From contig DCHS01000005.1 in assembly GCA_002314875.1 (NCBI GenBank), positions 32,138 through 96,137 of the forward strand: DNA of 64,000 nt, written 5' to 3'. A model generated the notes under the pieces. It saw nothing but the letters and a program-made list of their open reading frames with translations. It was not told where the DNA came from and made no database searches. Below, piece by piece: positions 63,462 through 64,000 of the stretch. The DNA comes from Prevotellaceae bacterium UBA1746. Its GTDB lineage: Bacteria; Bacteroidota; Bacteroidia; Bacteroidales; Bacteroidaceae. Each line of letters starts with the position of its first letter. Positions within the stretch are counted from its first letter, which is position 1. A program made the position numbers and the translations under genes.

Positions 63462-64000
63462 TTATTTCAAAAACTCAGCCATCTCGTCAATTGCCATGTT
63501 GGCCGCGGGGAGGTTAATGATTTTGAAGTAAGCGGGAAAAACATGGAAGAGGTCCTTGCCATAGACAAGGCGCACAGAAGTGTGCTGGGCCTTGAGTCTC
63601 TCATAGAGCAATGTAACATCAGGGTACATTACCTCGGCTGTACCTACAAAAAGTTGAGTAGGAGGCATACCGGTCAGGTCACCGTAAAGGGGACATACCT
63701 GCGTGTTCTTTCGAATGGCTGCATAGTCGTCAACTCCCGCCCACATTTGGCCGCACTTGAGAAGCCCATAGGTAGCAAGTGTGACATCCTTCTCTTCATA
63801 CGCGGGAATATCCTTGTTGCTCATGGTCACGTCGAGCCATGGAGAGATCAGCACCATGCGCTCAGGCATGGGCTTGTTGTTGCTGTGGAGCCACTCGGCA
63901 AGTGCCAGCGCAAAACCTCCGCCAGCAGAGTCTCCCATGAGTAACACCTTCTTGCCATCAGACACTAACTGCTGGTACAACTGGCGCACCATGTTGTGGG
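63462..64000 (-). CDS. Alpha/beta hydrolase (fold 3 type), N terminus outside window
   Basis: The frame stays open to the window edge, so the first part of the gene lies beyond it. The visible 179 residues include the nucleophile elbow LMGDSAGGGFALALAEWL, the acid region (VGTAEVMYPD) and the late histidine in DLFHVFPAYF, all typical of hormone-sensitive-lipase-like esterases; the HGG oxyanion motif would be upstream. The start at 63992 is only the first in-window ATG. It heads the four-gene minus-strand unit with the C13 protease. Substrate unknown. Confidence 0.8.
   Translation of the reverse strand, partial: HNMVRQLYQQLVSDGKKVLLMGDSAGGGFALALAEWLHSNNKPMPERMVLISPWLDVTMSNKDIPAYEEKDVTLATYGLLKCGQMWAGVDDYAAIRKNTQVCPLYGDLTGMPPTQLFVGTAEVMYPDVTLLYERLKAQHTSVRLVYGKDLFHVFPAYFKIINLPAANMAIDEMAEFLK

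Noticed and set aside
1..64000. tRNA, rRNA, riboswitch, insertion sequence or prophage
   Set aside because: Read for cloverleaf, T-loop (GGTTCGAATCC-like) and transposase/integrase signatures on both strands; none was convincing. A covariance-model search would be decisive.

Overview
The window reads as a chromosomal segment of a Bacteroidota species, most likely a gut or rumen Prevotella-type organism (Prevotellaceae). The evidence is the Bacteroidota sigma promoter signature (TAnnTTTG, sometimes with TTG about 20 bases upstream) in front of many genes, weak or absent Shine-Dalgarno sequences, and Prevotella-style C-terminal sorting tails (short segments such as GIYIINGQKYVK or INIVNGKKVLTK). 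Typical families also fit: GH2/GH95/GH89/GH30 glycosidases, Fibrobacter succinogenes major paralogous (FSM, TIGR02145-like) domains, DUF3667, DUF2867, DUF4251, GLUG repeats and DUF3089. No rRNA, tRNA, CRISPR array, transposase, integrase or phage gene is visible.

Layout. 0-20 kb is a mixed region. It holds the end of an exported repeat protein overlapped by a beta-mannosidase, a CDP-alcohol phosphatidyltransferase with a DUF2867 partner, a DUF4251-cyclophilin fusion, and an exported histidine-decarboxylase-like enzyme. These are followed by an unknown exported protein, a LolA-like protein beside an LDH/MDH-family dehydrogenase, a GH95 fucosidase converging on a GH89 alpha-N-acetylglucosaminidase, a lipoprotein tyrosine phosphatase, a zinc-ribbon protein, and two tandem 7-TM/AraC-type regulators. 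Gene-free stretches here carry several families of short dispersed palindromes and one MITE-like inverted-repeat element.

20.6-25.1 kb (minus strand) is a two-gene unit of secreted FSM/Big2 proteins. 25.5-55.7 kb (plus strand) is an almost gapless run of sixteen co-directional genes encoding cell-envelope products: a lipoprotein, two further LolA-like proteins, a retropepsin-like aspartic protease with PDZ, a 3207-residue LamG/FN3 giant, a glycine-rich dockerin protein, two alpha/beta hydrolases, two DUF3667 membrane proteins, three more FSM proteins, a GLUG protein, a 55-residue peptide and a subtilisin. This run is the best candidate for an undescribed system, a surface-protein secretion or display locus. 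FSM modules share a fixed scaffold and differ mainly in a short segment before their C-terminal RPVR motif.

55.7-64 kb (minus strand) is a four-gene unit: a GH30 glycosidase, a 1354-residue dockerin protein with a duplicated N-terminal GAGG module, a lipoprotein fusing a type 1 periplasmic-binding domain to a legumain-like C13 protease, and an alpha/beta hydrolase cut by the window end. The glycosidases suggest use of mannan and host- or plant-derived glycans, but no SusC/SusD pair is present, so this is not a classical PUL.
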